From: Pseudomonadota bacterium
GTDB lineage: Bacteria > Pseudomonadota > Gammaproteobacteria > Burkholderiales > Burkholderiaceae_B
Assembly: GCA_021793875.1 (NCBI GenBank)
Contig: JAJYRX010000089.1
Location: 1-6,331 of the forward strand
Length of the DNA: 6,331 nucleotides
Direction of reading: 5' to 3'
Made by a program: the position numbers and the translations under genes. The notes under the pieces are model-generated. The model was not told the DNA's origin and did no database searches. It saw only the letters and a list, made by a program, of their open reading frames with translations. Within the stretch, counting starts at the first letter, position 1; each line of letters begins with the position of its first letter. Below are positions 5,547 to 6,331 of this stretch, piece after piece.

Positions 5547-6331
5547 ATGACATCACGTAACAATTCTTCTTTAACTTTAGACCCTATTAAAAAGTGTAGT
5601 GGTTCAGTTAGCTTACCTGGCTCAAAAAGTATATCTAATAGGGCGCTATTACTTGCTGCGCTCTCCTCAGGTGTTACTGAGCTGCACGGGTTGCTCGACT
5701 CAGATGATATAAGCGTAATGCTTAACTCATTAGATAGGTGTGGTGTAAAGGTTGAGCGTCTTGGTGGAGGCAAGGTTAGGGTACATGGTGTGTATCCATT
5801 TCCAATAACTGAGGCAGATCTTTTTATGGGTAATGCCGGTACCGCCATAAGGCCATTAACTGGTGCTTTAGCAATTATGGGTGGTAATTACACCTTAAGT
5901 GGCGTGCCCAGAATGCATGAGCGTCCAATTAAAGATTTGGCCGATGCTCTTATATACATGGGGGCTCAAATAAAGTACTTGCAGTCTGAGGGCTACCCTC
6001 CAATACATATAGGTGCAAGCAATATAAACAAAAATGAAGTTACCGTTAAAGGTAATGTTTCTAGTCAGTTTTTAACTTCTCTGCTAATGGCTGCACCTCT
6101 AGCTGCTCGTAAAATTGGTACTGATATCCACATAAAAGTTGATGGTGAATTAATATCAATACCTTACATAAACATAACCCTTAAAACTATGCAGCGTTTT
6201 GGGGTTTCAGTAAAACGTTATGGATGGCAGCACTTTGTTATTTCAGCTAACGCTGAGTATGTATCTCCCTTAACATTCCAGGTCGAAGGTGATGCATCTA
6301 GTGCCTCGTATTTTATGGCCTTGGCCACAGA
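5547..6331 (+). CDS. aroA: 3-phosphoshikimate 1-carboxyvinyltransferase (EPSP synthase), 3' truncated by window edge
   Basis: AroA transfers the enolpyruvyl group of PEP to shikimate-3-phosphate, giving EPSP, the sixth step of the shikimate pathway. The first 261 residues are present, out of roughly 430-440 usual for the family, and the frame is open to the right edge. Visible motifs are LPGSKSISNRALLLAAL with Lys27, Ser28 and Arg32 (E. coli Lys22, Ser23, Arg27), the PEP loop GNAGTAIRP (95-103), GVPRMHERPIKDL with Arg126 (E. coli Arg124), SSQFLTSLLMAAPL with Ser172, Ser173 and Gln174, and VEGDASSASYFMA at the end. The intact G-T-A-x-R-P loop is that of a class I enzyme. The later catalytic Asp, Lys and His lie outside the window. 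The ATG is 2 nt after the tyrA stop; the only purine-rich run (GGGGA, 5525-5529) is 17 nt away, suggesting translational coupling. The stretch around 6000-6240 is AT-richer than gyrA. Confidence 0.97.
   Translation, partial: MTSRNNSSLTLDPIKKCSGSVSLPGSKSISNRALLLAALSSGVTELHGLLDSDDISVMLNSLDRCGVKVERLGGGKVRVHGVYPFPITEADLFMGNAGTAIRPLTGALAIMGGNYTLSGVPRMHERPIKDLADALIYMGAQIKYLQSEGYPPIHIGASNINKNEVTVKGNVSSQFLTSLLMAAPLAARKIGTDIHIKVDGELISIPYINITLKTMQRFGVSVKRYGWQHFVISANAEYVSPLTFQVEGDASSASYFMALAT

Noticed and set aside
5537..5848. 103-codon minus-strand open frame across the tyrA-aroA junction
   Set aside because: The plus strand here encodes the diagnostic AroA LPGSKSISNR and GNAGTA motifs; the minus frame is a by-product.
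1..6331. A previously undescribed biological system
   Set aside because: Every substantial stretch is accounted for by six well-known housekeeping and biosynthetic genes; no unexplained frame, repeat array or mobile element was seen.

Overview
The window is an ordinary, densely packed bacterial chromosomal segment carrying six genes, all on the + strand and all in one aromatic/serine biosynthesis cluster: gyrA (3' two-fifths only), serC, pheA, hisC, tyrA and aroA (5' part only). Gene content, order and protein style suggest a betaproteobacterium, most likely Burkholderiales near Alcaligenaceae. The evidence is an SerC N-terminus of the RPWNFSAGP type, a bifunctional chorismate mutase/prephenate dehydratase, and a separate, non-fused TyrA and AroA. 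The same order is known in Pseudomonas, but there tyrA and aroA are usually fused. The DNA is fairly AT-rich for that group (sampled 60-base lines run from about 30 to 52% GC). Codon use is unusual, with ATA the commonest isoleucine codon in tyrA and AGG frequent for arginine. Genus assignment is inference.

Layout. Bases 2-1249 encode the end of the GyrA coiled-coil/tower region, the six-bladed DNA-wrapping domain and an acidic tail. serC starts inside the last codons of gyrA (8-nt overlap), and pheA starts inside the last codons of serC (8-nt overlap). A 52-nt gap, the only real noncoding stretch, separates pheA from hisC and holds a clear ribosome binding site plus a possible imperfect hairpin. 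tyrA follows hisC after 5 nt, and aroA follows tyrA after 2 nt. aroA runs off the right edge. No RNA gene, mobile element, CRISPR array or recognisable intrinsic terminator is visible.

How the genes fit together. AroA makes EPSP, the precursor of chorismate. PheA converts chorismate to prephenate and then phenylpyruvate, and TyrA oxidises prephenate (or arogenate) toward tyrosine. HisC is a histidinol-phosphate aminotransferase family enzyme that in this setting may also transaminate aromatic keto acids. SerC makes phosphoserine and also serves pyridoxal phosphate synthesis, the cofactor of both SerC and HisC. GyrA belongs to DNA topology and is linked by position. I found no sign of an undescribed system. 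The findings below concern fine structure: overlaps, start signals, a TyrA cofactor signature, codon bias and small repeats.
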